This document shows, piece after piece, positions 45,691-56,084 of a DNA stretch of 64,000 bases. The notes beneath the pieces were generated by a model. That model saw only the letters and a program-made list of their open reading frames with translations. It ran no database searches and had not been told where the DNA came from. The DNA is from Clarireedia homoeocarpa (taxonomy: Eukaryota; Ascomycota; Leotiomycetes; Helotiales; Rutstroemiaceae). A program made the translations under genes and the position numbers. The first letter of the stretch is position 1; each line of letters begins with the position of its first letter. The stretch lies in assembly GCA_001465935.1 (NCBI GenBank), contig LNKV01000055.1, positions 310,001 through 374,000 on the forward strand, written 5' to 3'.

Positions 45691-46651
45691 TGGGAAGAGG
45701 AGAGGTGGTTGTATAGAGACGGGAAGGAAGAAGGAATTGTAGGTGGTATTTCAAGTCAGAAATTGATATCAAAGATTTAATGTTCCCTTCGGCTAGCCAG
45801 AGCATGTCGAATAACGGATAAAAAAACGCACATAATGGGGACGATGATAGCTATATAGAAGTGGATTCCAAAATAGCTTGGATATTTAACAACAACACGT
45901 GGGAAGGGTACCCTTACAAGAAGCAGGACTTCCATTCCATATTTGAAATCAAAGTCCTGCTCTAACTTCACAATGCAATCGCAATCGCAATACTATTCAT
46001 TCATCAGAACTCCACCCCACCCACCTCCGTATCTTATAGAAGAAGCGTTTCCTATCTAACTAACCACATCACATCCCCAACCAGGTAATATACGATAGAT
46101 ATATCAATCACCGTTACCGTCATCAGCATAAAACGAGAAGGTTGGTGGAATGTTGTATTCTCTATATAAGATTTGCATTGTAGTGAGTGCATAGATGTAA
46201 TGTAACATGTTGAATGTCTTTCTCTTTGGTAGTTAAGAGATATTAGGAGAGAGAGAAAAGGGAAACAACCAAGGTAAAGTGATTTGATTACTGCTTCAGA
46301 AATTTTTTTTTCCCTCCTTTTTTCTTTCTCCTATAGAAAGGGAGACTATCATGAAGATCATAATAGTCTCCATACTCAAAATCAGGCCCGTCATCGGGAA
46401 CATTGCTCATGTGTAAAAAGAACGAGTGATTGTGAATGAAGTCGATGTCTGTCTCCCACATAATCCAAAAGAGACATCACCGACGTTATGGTAAGAAATG
46501 TAGGTCATATAATCAACGAGAGACAAGAAGACACAAAAAGACATTAACCTAAGATACAAAAGAAAAGTGGCTCAGTTTAGAGCCAGTACTAAACAAAAAA
46601 GGGTGCCCATCTTCCGAAGAAGGCGGGCCGTCTCGCAAAAGGGGAAAAGCC
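45691..46651. other. Intergenic, nothing recognised
   Basis: About 960 bp between convergent 3' ends. AT-rich, with a short T run near 46306 and no gene. Confidence 0.45.
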
Positions 46652-48260
46652 TTAAGGGCTGGGGACATCATCATGAAAGTCGATGAACTCATAGAGATCC
46701 TCATTATCTTCCTCAACAACAGGAGGGTACTGTTCGGGATCCAGATCCATTTCATCCTCACGAGTCATGGCCAAATGATTGTTGAAACTGGAATAAGAAC
46801 GCGAGTGTTCCATGTTGACTTCTACGTCGTAGGTGCGCGACACTGGTTCTGGGAAAATATCACCGGGATAGAAACTGGGGACACAGTTTGAGTCTATAGA
46901 CAGCCAGGTGGGATTAACACAGCCATTGCTAAGCAAAGCCCAGTCCGATACAGATGGAGTTCTAATTGTAGTCGTACGAGGCGGCGAAGTTGGAAAAGGA
47001 AACAGCTGGTTAGGATCCTTGATGAGAGGAGAGAAAGATTTTGGGTGGATAGTATCGGTAGGTGAAGGCGGAGAGTTTCGAAGGGGAAAAAAGAAGTTTC
47101 GGTCAAATTGATTGGGTGTGGGAGAAGCATCATCGTCCATTATTGTGGCAGGACTATTCACCTCCATAGAAGGACATAGTTCCACAGGCGACATCAGTTG
47201 TTGATCTTTTTCGTTGACAGTCCGCTTTTTTCGTGAAACAGTCAATGTCATGACTGTTGACTGTCCAGGTTGACGAAATACTCTGAAAGTCTTCACAGGA
47301 TCCAAGATAACTGACGACCAGGACTTAAATTCGCCGCAGGCCTGGCAAATGAGGGTCTGCAGCTCGTCCGTGACATCGTCCAGCCACTGCAATAATAGCT
47401 GTTGGGTAGCTAATGGGACCTGTGCTGTTTAGCATAACTGCTGGAAGAAGCTAGGAGGAATATATAATTACGAGAGTACAGTCCAACAGCGGAGCCCGTT
47501 TGAATGTAGAAATTTCATGGCGTAGGATCACCGCAGCTGCGTGTGCGCCGCCACGTTCCTTTGCGTCTTGTGCTACACCTTGTGCAAGTCTGATCGCCGC
47601 CATCACAGCACAAACAAGTTCCCCGATTCTCGACAACGCCAGAGCCCTAAAGTGGGACCCGACCCAGAGTTGTTGTACCGTGTCTACTGCTTCACCATTT
47701 AGGGAGACCTTCACTTGTCCGGTGATTCGCACTCGGATGAACATGTGTAGCCATGCTCCAGCAGAGAGAGCCTTCTCCATAATCTCCAATGCAACATCTT
47801 GTACTCGTAGAGAGGCAGCGAACTTCGCGAGGATCCATCTGTTGAGTGGATCCATTAACGAAGCATTTTGAGTATTACCCAGTCCGCTGTATGTGATTTT
47901 TAGGTCATTGTCCGCGGTCGTGACGCACAACTCAACTGATTCAGAATCTTCCGTATCGAGATTGGGAGTCGGTTCGTCTGGGAATAGACTCTGACGAATT
48001 TCTGAGCCACATTAGCACTAGGCGAAGGTCTGGCATTTGCTCCAACAAACCTTCTTCGGGAAATCGGGGAGACGAAATGGTGGAAGCCTGATGGCTGCTT
48101 GTATGTCGGGTGCAGAATGCGCAGCGGGCCGCACCTGCTTTCCTCACGCACTTGATGAAGCGTTAATACTTTGCATGAAGTTGTAGGTCAGTATGATTGT
48201 ATAGGAGCATACCGTCTTTTTTCTCTGCCAGCAAGCAGCACAGGCCTGGTCATCATCCAT
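46652..48260 (-). CDS. Zinc-cluster-like putative transcription factor, module copy 1
   Basis: Four exons, 48213-48260, 48051-48150, 47472-48001 and 46652-47419, give 481 residues. The N-terminus has CAACWQRKKTC, then RCAFCTRH: C7-x2-C10-x6-C17-x8-C26-x2-C29-x2-H32. This is close to a fungal Zn(II)2Cys6 cluster but lacks the sixth Cys; His32 (or His36) may replace it. The first intron splits the motif just before the third Cys. The middle part is helical (ALALSRIGELVCAVMAAIRL, AHAAAVILRHE, WLDDVTDELQTLICQACGEF, KSWSSVILDPVK), a basic RKKR follows, and the C-terminus is acidic/aromatic (DEMDLDPEQYPPVVEEDNED), like an activation domain. Role in DNA binding is inferred. It is divergent from the DUF6590 gene at 48896, with a 635-bp gap, and paralogous to 51726-53324. 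Confidence 0.72.
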
Positions 48261-48895
48261 GGCTATTGATCTCGAGATGCGAGGACATTAGACTGTGAAG
48301 GTATTGATAGAGTTTATAATGGGAACTTGGAAAAGTTCGTGGGAGGAGAAGAGTATGAGAGCTCAAGCTCTTGTATCCACACTAAAGCTGGGAGCCGAGA
48401 GTTCATGGCGGACCAAAGACCCTGGTCCTAGACTGTGTGAGTTGGTCGCTTTTTTGCTCGCAGACTCGAGCTCCCCACAACTTCTGACAATGTAAATTCA
48501 TCCTGATGATAGAATTGAAGTCCAAAAACAGACCTACGAAGATAAGTGATGTTGAATATGTTTATCATCAGGCCCCTTCGCCTTCTTCTTACTTCAATCC
48601 TTGACAAGGCCTGGGGTAAAGCCGGCCTGGGGTAAAGCCGCCAGGAAGCAGCAGCAGCAACATCACCTGATCCAACCAAGGCGGGGTTCGCGGGCAGAAT
48701 GATTCGAAACATCTTTTCAGCTCGAGTAAAATTGATGCCAACCCAAAACCATTGACATCATGATGCGCGAAACTTAAGCACGAAGAGCTACCTTGTAGTC
48801 TCTACCTAAAAAGCGAGTCAGAAATATCGTCGAGAGTTCGCGACGCCGGCTAGACCCCAGACTTCGCATATCACCTCTTCTTGAGAGTATGCACC
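48261..48895. promoter_or_regulatory. Divergent promoter, module copy 1
   Basis: 635 bp between the start codons of the zinc-cluster-like gene (minus) and the DUF6590 gene (plus). It contains a perfect tandem pair of a 16-mer, GGCCTGGGGTAAAGCC, at 48608-48623 and 48624-48639, with a few flanking CAG repeats (48652-48660). The pair is a candidate operator but that is inference. Confidence 0.5.
48608..48639. repeat. Perfect tandem 16-mer in the divergent promoter
   Basis: Two abutting identical copies of GGCCTGGGGTAAAGCC. Each copy starts GGC and ends GCC, so each half has short dyad symmetry. It is located roughly midway between the two divergent genes and is not found by eye in the copy-2 promoter (53325-53784). 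Confidence 0.85.
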
Positions 48896-50273
48896 ATGGA
48901 TAGGACATATGATCTGGATAACACCGGCAGCTGGAATGAAGATCCTGAATGGGTACCTTCACCATTGACAGGACTGGCTGATAGCCGTGATGGTATATGT
49001 CTGCCACCGGAGAGGGCGAGGACAGATCCTATGCTCATGAACCGGAATCCTGGCAGTCGCACAGAGAGGCGCACAGAGAGGCGCACATCGTCCCTCACAT
49101 TCCAACGTAGGGCATTTCTTTTGGCAGATGGATGCATCTTACTAAAAAGAGTTAACTAACATGCCATAGATGACCGGATCGTATCCGAGCAATCAACGGC
49201 TGCTTCACCCATTTATATAAATCCGCAACAAGCGCAAAGTTTCGACTATATGCAAGGACCGTACGGCAGAGCGGCAACAATGCCCTATACTTCTTATGGT
49301 TCTTTCCAAAGAAGTCCATACACATATGCAAACTACGATTCGCCGATGTCTAGCTCTCCGGTAGTCAGTATTAATACACAACCGGGCCAGGACGTCTATG
49401 GAAGCTATGGAACGCTAACTCCATTTATGGATCCTTTGATGACCAGTAACGCGGGTGCGTGGATCGATGGACGCACATCTCGTGTCAACTCACCAAGTGC
49501 ATCGCTTAGCACGGTTGGGCCCCATGTTATGGACGCGCATGAGCTCAGGGGTATCACGAATCAGCTTGCAATAACGAGCTTATCTCAGCCTCAGATTCAT
49601 GATTCTAGAATTCCAGAAGTCGCGCAGCAAATTCCGGAAGGACTACATTCTGGTAAGCTCGATGCTAGGATGGTAGAATAATATGTGGCTAACCTGTATA
49701 GGATATAGGAAGATCGACAAACCTGCTAGGTTTTTCACCTTGGGACGTGTTTTCATGATGTTATGGACTGAGCCTGCTGGCCGACAGCCCAATCCAAACA
49801 TGACAGTGGAAAGATCACGGTTCAGTGAAGTAATTCTAGGCTCGCATGCATATTCCGAAATACGTCGATTTGTTGTGATAAAACCTGGTAAAGGCCATTG
49901 TCTCTGTTCTCCGATCCATACGTATCGTGGACGAGGGACTCTCAAAGAAGGCGTCAACCCCAAAGAACATGCAGCCATATACCTCAAAAATAAAGGAGTG
50001 GAGCTGTTGCCTGGAGAGAAATTGACCATAGAACCTTTTCCATTGATACTTGAGAATGACAAGAACGTCCAGATAGACATTTCGTCACGCATCAATTTCG
50101 GCAAAATCTATACTGTGGAGCACAATGTGAGAGTATTGAATGTAGGCAGAATCGACCCGACTTCAGTTCCACGGCTGCGGCAAGTCTTTAGCTTTAATCC
50201 ACCTACGTCTGCAGGCGATGAATCGGAAGTGCAAGACTCAGACAAGAGTGGCGATCGATATTCCGAACTATAG
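48896..50273 (+). CDS. DUF6590 domain protein, module copy 1
   Basis: Three exons, 48896-48992, 49170-49652 and 49702-50273, give 383 residues. The N-terminal half is low-complexity, rich in Ser/Tyr/Gln/Pro (for example INPQQAQSFDYMQGPYGRAA). The C-terminal half holds the conserved domain found in many fungal proteins and called DUF6590: ARFFTLGRVFMMLWTEPAG, EIRRFVVIKPGKGHCLCSPI, HTYRGRGTLKEGVNPKEHAA, INFGKIYTVEHNVRVLNVGR. Function unknown; such domains are often attached to disordered N-termini. Intron 1 (48993-49169) carries a direct repeat of about 13 bp (GCGCACAGAGAGG type) near 49060-49087. It is divergent from the zinc-cluster-like gene and paralogous to 53785-56084 with the same intron positions and phases. 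Confidence 0.82.
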
Positions 50274-51725
50274 GTGAGGGTGATTGCAGCGCTTGATGCT
50301 ATCAATCCTGCCTTGAGGACACTGATCCTTCATGGCACGGCAGAGAGGTTTGAATCTGCCTTCAAGCATAAACATCCCAACACTTTGCATCTGCGATCAT
50401 TCAATCCCCTTTGCATCCAGCACCCCTCGCCGTCAGATAAGGCACAAATCATATTCTCACCAAAACACAGTATTTTGCCTGGCATTTACCACCTGAATGA
50501 TCTTTGCTGCTTTACTCATCCTGACCTCCGAGAAAAAGGACTTGACACCCATCATAATCCAAAAGAACGAAAAATAATGACTGAAGATGTGGTTTAAGCG
50601 TCCCAAAAACATCTAAGACGAAGCTATCCAAACCACGTCAACGAACGACGAACCCGGTAATGCTTTGCTGATTCATTTTATCTGTGGGCCAGCATCGGCT
50701 CTGCAAAATACAAGAAAAGGACAAATAAAACGAAGTTGAGAGAAAGTTTTTCCTGAATCGCGGTTTCCTTAAAGTTACTGGTCCATGCACTAAAATGGGT
50801 ATTGTGGGTTCGTCTGGGTGGGGGCACCAATTTGCTTTGTCGGGTCTCGACCCAACGAAATTTATTTTAACACGTTGACGTTGACGTTGACCTTTTTTAT
50901 ACATACGTTAGTTAGCAGCACAAGTATTTCTATTCTGGAGTTGTACAAGAAAGGGGGGAATCGTTTATTGTTTGATTTAGCATAATAGGGTAGAATGAAT
51001 TTTGGAGGCTTATGTTACTCCCATTGCACGGCTAGGTCTATGCTAATTAAGTCAAGCAAGCAAGCAAGCAAGCAACTGGGCTTCGGCTAAGTCTACTACT
51101 GTGGAAATAACTACACTACGTCTGAAACCGAAGTGATTCGCTTTCCTTTGTCGAGAATGATATCCATGTATATGTGGCACACATCTTCCCTTCATTACAC
51201 CTCTTCCCATGCACATGTATCGGTCCCACATATTGCTAGCAAGGTATGACTCTAGACGAGGATTTAGTTTGATATCACATTCTTTCTCGCAAGACTACGT
51301 TAGGTAGATTGATCTAGAAACTATATAGTATGTTGAATACTATTTTATTCGAGCACCACATAAGAAAGGAAAGGAACAGATCATAAAGAAACTCCGGACT
51401 TAGGAAAATGATTTGCCTCTTTTTCTCTTAGGAGATGATAACTCCTCGCCCGAAATCCTGGCATGAAAGAGGTGTCCCATATGCCCCTTATTTCGTGGCC
51501 CATGGTCAGCTGCCTGGGTGATAAGTAATAGTTGGAGAAAACTTCTTAAGTTTGATGACTCTGAAAAATGTTTACTTAGGAAAGGAAGGAGACCTAGAAG
51601 GAGAAAGAGAAAGAAAATCCAAATTGAAGAGAGAAACAAAATTGAAGGGAGATGGAAATTGGAGAAAGAGAAAGAAAGATTGAAGGAAAACAAAGAAACG
51701 AATAAAGAAATGTCGGTTAGGGAGC
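50274..51725. other. Intergenic between the two modules
   Basis: About 1.45 kb, no gene recognised. Contains GTTGAC units (50874-50892), CAAG units (51052-51074) and an A/G-rich tract (51580-51715) at the 3' end of the downstream minus-strand gene. A G/C-rich block at 50805-50860 resembles a primer-binding site in reverse but has no LTRs around it. Confidence 0.45.
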
Positions 51726-53324
51726 TCAGTTTAGAGCATCGTCTGTAGAGGATGATGGAAAATCAGGAAAATCAGAGGGATGAAATATAAAAGGGTCTAA
51801 ATCGAAGCTATCAGAGATATTTAATAGATCTCTGTCGTGGCAGTAGTTATCGTGAAGCGAGCTCTCCATGCCAAATTCAGGATCAAAGGGTAGATGTATG
51901 GAATCTGCCACAGTGAAGGCTTGATTGGATCCAGCAATAGACTGCGAGAATGTTGATGGCTGAGGGTTGATATAGTCATCGATGTCCATGCTTTCGTGGG
52001 AGTCTGGTGGAGATTCAGACGTGATCTCTGCGGAAAGATTCGGAGCGACCGGATAATCGCTTGCTGCATGCGTTGCCTGGTCAGAAGATGCGAAAAGTGA
52101 TATAGGGCTTGGTGCAATTGAAGACTGCAAAAAGAGTGCATTGCGCTGGAACTCCGAATTAGCCTCATGATGAAGGATGAGGAAGTCTGGCTGTAGAGGA
52201 TATCCTTCACTCGCGAGAGCCGGGTCCGCGTCCCATTTGGGCCATTCATCTCGCTCAGGCAGGGAGCCCCTGTGATCTTGCAAGCTTAATGTAATCTTCA
52301 GTGGGTTTTTGATATGGTGTTGTTTCTTGAACTTTTTCAGCGAGCCAAGGATGGCGCTACTCCATCGGAGATGTCTCGCACAGCCTTCACGCACATAATC
52401 GCCCAATTCGTTTGCGACTGACGTGAGCCATCTTCCCAATATGTTACGGATGTCCTTGGGAATCTATGTACATTAGCTAGTGTGCTGTTTAACGTGGGAT
52501 TATAATATCCTACATGATGGAATACGGTGCCATATTTGAAGGAAGTTCCAAAGAAATTGGTTTCATAACACAGCAAGACCGCTGCGGCATACGCTAGTCA
52601 AGACTCTGCGCTATCAACGTGCCGAATAACTCTGAGGACAGTTTCGACGAGCTCACCGATTCTGCATAGCATCAAGAATCTCAAATGAATTTCGATAGAG
52701 GAATGTTGACTCTCTTCCCCATTCAAGCTCTCTGGGACGATACCACCTCTCTCGTCAAATTCTGCAAAACAAAAGACATATAAATATGCCCCGGTTAGAC
52801 AGGCATTGTCAACATGAGGGCTTGCGTTATCCTTCGCCACGATTTCCGGTGCAAATATGCGATGAAATGCCTCGTTGAAAGATTTCACCAACGATTGATT
52901 TGTGATATCGAAGTTCCCCGAATATGTAGAAGTAATCCTTGATTCGTGGTCATTCATCACCGGCATGTCCAGATTTAGAGTAAGTGAATCGGCTGCGTCT
53001 GTATCGAGAACAAGACCAGTGACGATTGGAAGAAATGCCTGTCGAAATTCTAGGGGATGTGAATTAGCTTCAACCCAGGTAGTAGGAGACTTCACCAGAC
53101 GAACCTGTCTCTGGAAATGGATCTGCAGCTTTGATTGAGGTACGCCCATTGCTCAATTCTGGTGTGATATGATCCACACAGTAACTGCATCGACCTGAAC
53201 TTATGCTTCTATGAGAACACTTTAATGAGTGTTAGTCTTGTCTTATGTTACAGATGGAGAGAAACGTGCATACCTTCTGGTGGTTGAGCCAGCACGAGCC
53301 GCAGTTGGGGGCGTTGGAAGGCAT
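51726..53324 (-). pseudogene. Zinc-cluster-like gene, module copy 2, with an in-frame stop
   Basis: Paralogue of 46652-48260. Exons by homology: 53274-53324, 53105-53219, 52514-53049 and 51726-52463, all joining in phase, spanning 480 codons including stops. The N-terminal motif is C8-x2-C11-x6-C18-x9-C28-x2-C31-x2-H34 (NCGSCWLNHQKC, then RCSYCVDH) with an intron at the same place as copy 1. Matching segments follow: LMLCRIGELVETVLRVIRHV against copy 1 ALSRIGELVCAVMAAIRL, AYAAAVLLCYE against AHAAAVILRHE, LRWSSAILGSLKKF against KSWSSVILDPVK, and an acidic/aromatic C-terminus (DSFDLDPFIFHPSDFPDF). A TGA at 52598-52600 lies in the same frame between the two matching blocks; I find no plausible intron to remove it. 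The product would stop about 240 residues short. Alternatively the gene model ends early or the TGA is a sequencing error. Confidence 0.65.
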
Positions 53325-53784
53325 TACCACAGTTTATGGACAGAATGAAGTATTTTTACTTCTTCTCGAAGGAGATGAGATATGACAAACTCTTATATCC
53401 CAGGCGTGAGGGCCGCGGCCCGGATAAACTTTGCCATAGCGAATGATGATGGATGTATATTTTGGTGCGGCCCTCGGCCATTGGATGCACACCATCGAAG
53501 ATGAAAAGCTGCATAGAAGAGCTTTTCCTAATTGATAATTGTGCCTCTCAATACCAATCTGCAAGACCGTCCCGGCTAAAGTATCAAAGGTATAGCGCGC
53601 CTTATCTACATAAATCCCATTCGATATTTTACATTTTAATTTGACGAGCTCTAGGACGGACAAGATTCATAATCACCTGATCAAAGCGGCATTGCGTGGC
53701 AGAATTGTGAGCCTCACTCGAATTACGACGTTAATGACCCTATAGGGCGTCGCGACAGGTTTTCTCCCATATCTAACCCCACAG
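53325..53784. promoter_or_regulatory. Divergent promoter, module copy 2
   Basis: 460 bp between the two start codons of module copy 2, against 635 bp in copy 1. The 16-mer tandem pair of copy 1 is not seen. No gene is recognised. Confidence 0.45.
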
Positions 53785-54083
53785 ATGGCCACTCCATGGT
53801 CTAACTGGGATTGGGACGCCAGAGGACTCTGGGTCTCATCTCGACTTGGTCCAAATGGCCAGGTTGAATACCGGTATGAGACGCTGATCCCTGAATACGA
53901 AGCGCAAGGTGAGATTTGAATATCCCTAACTCGACGTGACTAACTAAGAATAGCAAAGCAATCTGTTGACCGCATAGGACTAGGGACGGGAAAGTATTGC
54001 GCGAAGACAGCAGAAGGTGCAGACTGTAATGGTGGATTGCGACACCTGTACAGTAGTGCGGCGACATCAGTCGCTACACATGC

Positions 54084-54146
54084 TGTGAGATTTATAAGCC
54101 CAAATAGTCACTTCTCCAGAAGTGGCGTCACTTTTGGAATTTTACA
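54084..54146 (+). repeat. 5' LTR (63 bp)
   Basis: Begins TGTGAGATTTATAAGCCC and ends TTGGAATTTTACA. It contains a perfect 7-bp-arm hairpin, CACTTCT/AGAAGTG with a CC loop. It differs from the 3' LTR only at the fourth base from the end (T here, C there). Confidence 0.95.
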
Positions 54147-54157
54147 GTTATGAGCCC
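54147..54157 (+). other. Primer-binding site for initiator tRNA-Met anticodon half
   Basis: GTTATGAGCCC directly abuts the 5' LTR. It is the complement of GGGCUCAUAAC, the anticodon stem-loop region of eukaryotic initiator tRNA-Met. Copia of Drosophila and many fungal Copia elements prime from such a tRNA half-molecule, so this supports assignment to the Copia group. Confidence 0.8.
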
Positions 54158-54248
54158 TCTTCTTTAAGAGGATTCCGCAACTAATTCTATCATCGCTATC
54201 ATCGCTATCATTCGAAAAACAACATTTCCGAACAAAAAAGCTGCAAAA

Positions 54249-54938
54249 ATGGCAGGGGGTGATACCAGCGCCGTCACCAAAATCCTTGACACGTCAGCAG
54301 ATTGGAAGGAATAGATCGAAAACATCAAAACCGCCGCCTCGACAGGATACGACGTCTGGGGACTTATTAACCCAGACATATCTGCCTAACCGGCACGACT
54401 ATCACGACCTCAACTACTATCATTCAGCAAATTTAAAGCTGGAGCAGAAACGCTGGAGGAACTCGACCCCAAACAGCAAGAAGCTTGGAAGCGACAATAC
54501 CAAATGATCAAAGATTTCACGCTTCCAGAATATCGCGACCAAACAAACCAGCTGAACATGATATCTCAGCTCATTCAGAACACAGTAGCACAAAGAAACA
54601 AGATCTATATTCGAGGGAAAACTACAATTTGGGAACAATTAACAGTATTAAAATCCTATCTTGCGCCGACAGACCGAATAAGAAAAAGGGAACTATCCAA
54701 GGTCTATACACGAATGAAGTTCTACGACGAAAACCAAAACATCGAGCAATGGGTCAAAAAGTGGGAGACGATTTATCAGGAATGCAAAGACCTGAACATG
54801 CCTGAAGCACAAGAAGACTTACCGCAGTACGACTTCATAGATGCTGTTTCAAAAAAGGCTCCAGCATGGTCAAGCGCATATCGATTGGAACTTTACAAGC
54901 AAGCTAAGCGAAGCTTTCATCAAACAAAAACGAACTAG
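54249..54938 (+). pseudogene. Broken Copia-type gag remnant
   Basis: One frame runs from an ATG at 54249 to a TAA at 54936-54938 but is interrupted by TAG at about 54312-54314 and TAA at about 54387-54389. The uninterrupted part from 54504 includes IYIRGKTTIWEQLTVLKSYL, RKRELSKVYTRMKFYDENQN and VKKWETIYQECKDL, which looks like the capsid-type gag of fungal Copia elements. No CCHC zinc knuckle follows. The rest of the element (54939-55103) is non-coding with two related GTAGTTCTAC-containing blocks. Confidence 0.75.
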
Positions 54939-55103
54939 GCGGTCTACCCAGAAGAGGTAGTTCTACACACAAAACCGGCCTAGTCCACTTATTAGAAGTG
55001 ATTCCAGCGGTAGTTCTACGCACATACAAGTGCACACTAAAACCGGGAAATATCCAGCCCTGGTCTACCAACCAATCAGACACGCTTTCAGAGTTGACAC
55101 TCT

Positions 55104-55111
55104 GAGGGGGG
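55104..55111 (+). other. Polypurine tract
   Basis: GAGGGGGG, two bases before the 3' LTR, in the place expected for plus-strand priming of reverse transcription. Confidence 0.85.
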
Positions 55112-55113
55112 TA

Positions 55114-55176
55114 TGTGAGATTTATAAGCCCAAATAGTCACTTCTCCAGAAGTGGCGTCACTTTTGGAATTTCACA
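55114..55176 (+). repeat. 3' LTR (63 bp)
   Basis: Same as the 5' LTR except for one base, ending TTTCACA, immediately followed by the right CATGC target duplication. CTTCTCCAG at 55141-55149 inside it forms a credible splice acceptor for the host gene. Confidence 0.95.
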
Positions 55177-56084
55177 CATGCCTCTTCGCCCGCTGGGGGC
55201 TCGTCTGACTACTCCACCCATATAGCCACCACTTATACGAATGGCTCTCAAAACTCAAATGCCTATTCTCCACGTACAAAACCTGTATTGTCAGGTAATA
55301 CTCTTAGGAGCATTTGCGCGCCAGGTGATTTATCTCAACCCTCACAAAACTACTATTATCACTTATCACATAACTATTCTCAACCATCACATATCTATTC
55401 CCAACCCTCACAGACCAGTCATCCACGTACAGGAACCGTACAGCCAGCTACGGATACCCTATCTTCTGGTACGCTATCCTTAGTTCCGTTACTCCCTCCA
55501 ATTTGTCCTAACAATTCATAGATTACTGTGTGATTGAACAGCCGTCCAGATTTTTCAAAATTGGTCGAGTCTTCAAGATGCTATGGACTGAGCCGGTAAA
55601 CCCTCGTGTATCCTCAGAAATGCGTGCATCGCATTTCAGTAAAACATATCTCGGCGGTGATGCCTATACGGAAGTCCGACGATTCGTTGTTATTCGAGAA
55701 GGTAAAGGCTATAGCCTTTGCTCGGCTATACATACTTATAGTGGTCACGGTACACTCAAACGCGGGGTGATATCAGAAGAGCATGCGGCAATATACGATC
55801 GTACACAGTCGGTCAAAGTGCTGGCGGATGAAAAAATGATTGTGCAGCCATTTCCCATGATTGTAGAAACCAACGAAATTGGTGGAATTTCTCCAATGTC
55901 ACGAATCAACCTGGGAAAAATATACACTGTAGAACATTATGTCCGAGTTTGTGGCGTTGGCAGAATTGACCCAGCGCATGTTGCTCGACTTGAGCAATCT
56001 TCAGCCTTAGGAAATCCGACTCCAGCAATCTTGAAAGGATTGTCGATACCGGCTAGTGATACAACTGTTGAGGCTGTTGATTAG

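Larger units (their letters stand above)
54084..55176 (+). mobile_element. Non-autonomous Copia-type LTR retrotransposon, 1,093 bp
   Basis: Complete element architecture in miniature. Target duplication CATGC at 54079-54083 and 55177-55181; 63-bp LTRs at 54084-54146 and 55114-55176 differing at one base; LTR ends TGTGA...CA (3' copy ends TCACA, a perfect inverted terminus); primer-binding site at 54147-54157; a gag-like frame broken by stops; polypurine tract GAGGGGGG at 55104-55111. No protease, integrase or reverse transcriptase is present and there is no space for them, so mobility would need proteins from a full-length relative. One LTR difference in 63 bp fits a fairly recent insertion. 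The LTRs are very short even compared with TRIM/SMART-type elements. Confidence 0.92.
53785..56084 (+). pseudogene. DUF6590 gene, module copy 2, interrupted by an LTR element
   Basis: Exon 1 is 53785-53908; exon 2 is 53954-54083 plus 55182-55468, split by the LTR element; exon 3 is 55522-56084. Without the element and one 5-bp target duplication the frame is continuous for 367 codons. Conserved domain in exon 3: PSRFFKIGRVFKMLWTEP, EVRRFVVIREGKGYSLCSAI, HTYSGHGTLKRGVISEEHAA, INLGKIYTVEHYVRVCGVGR. Intron positions and phases equal those of 48896-50273. The N-terminal half has SQPSQ/SQPSH-type Ser-Gln-Pro repeats. Read straight through, the element brings stops. It could still be expressed if the element is spliced out as an intron (donor 54085, acceptor 55149, adding 11 codons in frame), or the domain could be used from an internal start in exon 3. 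Confidence 0.75.

Noticed and set aside
50800..50860. TGGTGCCCCCACC-like primer-site motif on the minus strand and an 88-codon frame
   Set aside because: No flanking LTRs, target duplications or retroelement protein were found, so a second retroelement is not supported.
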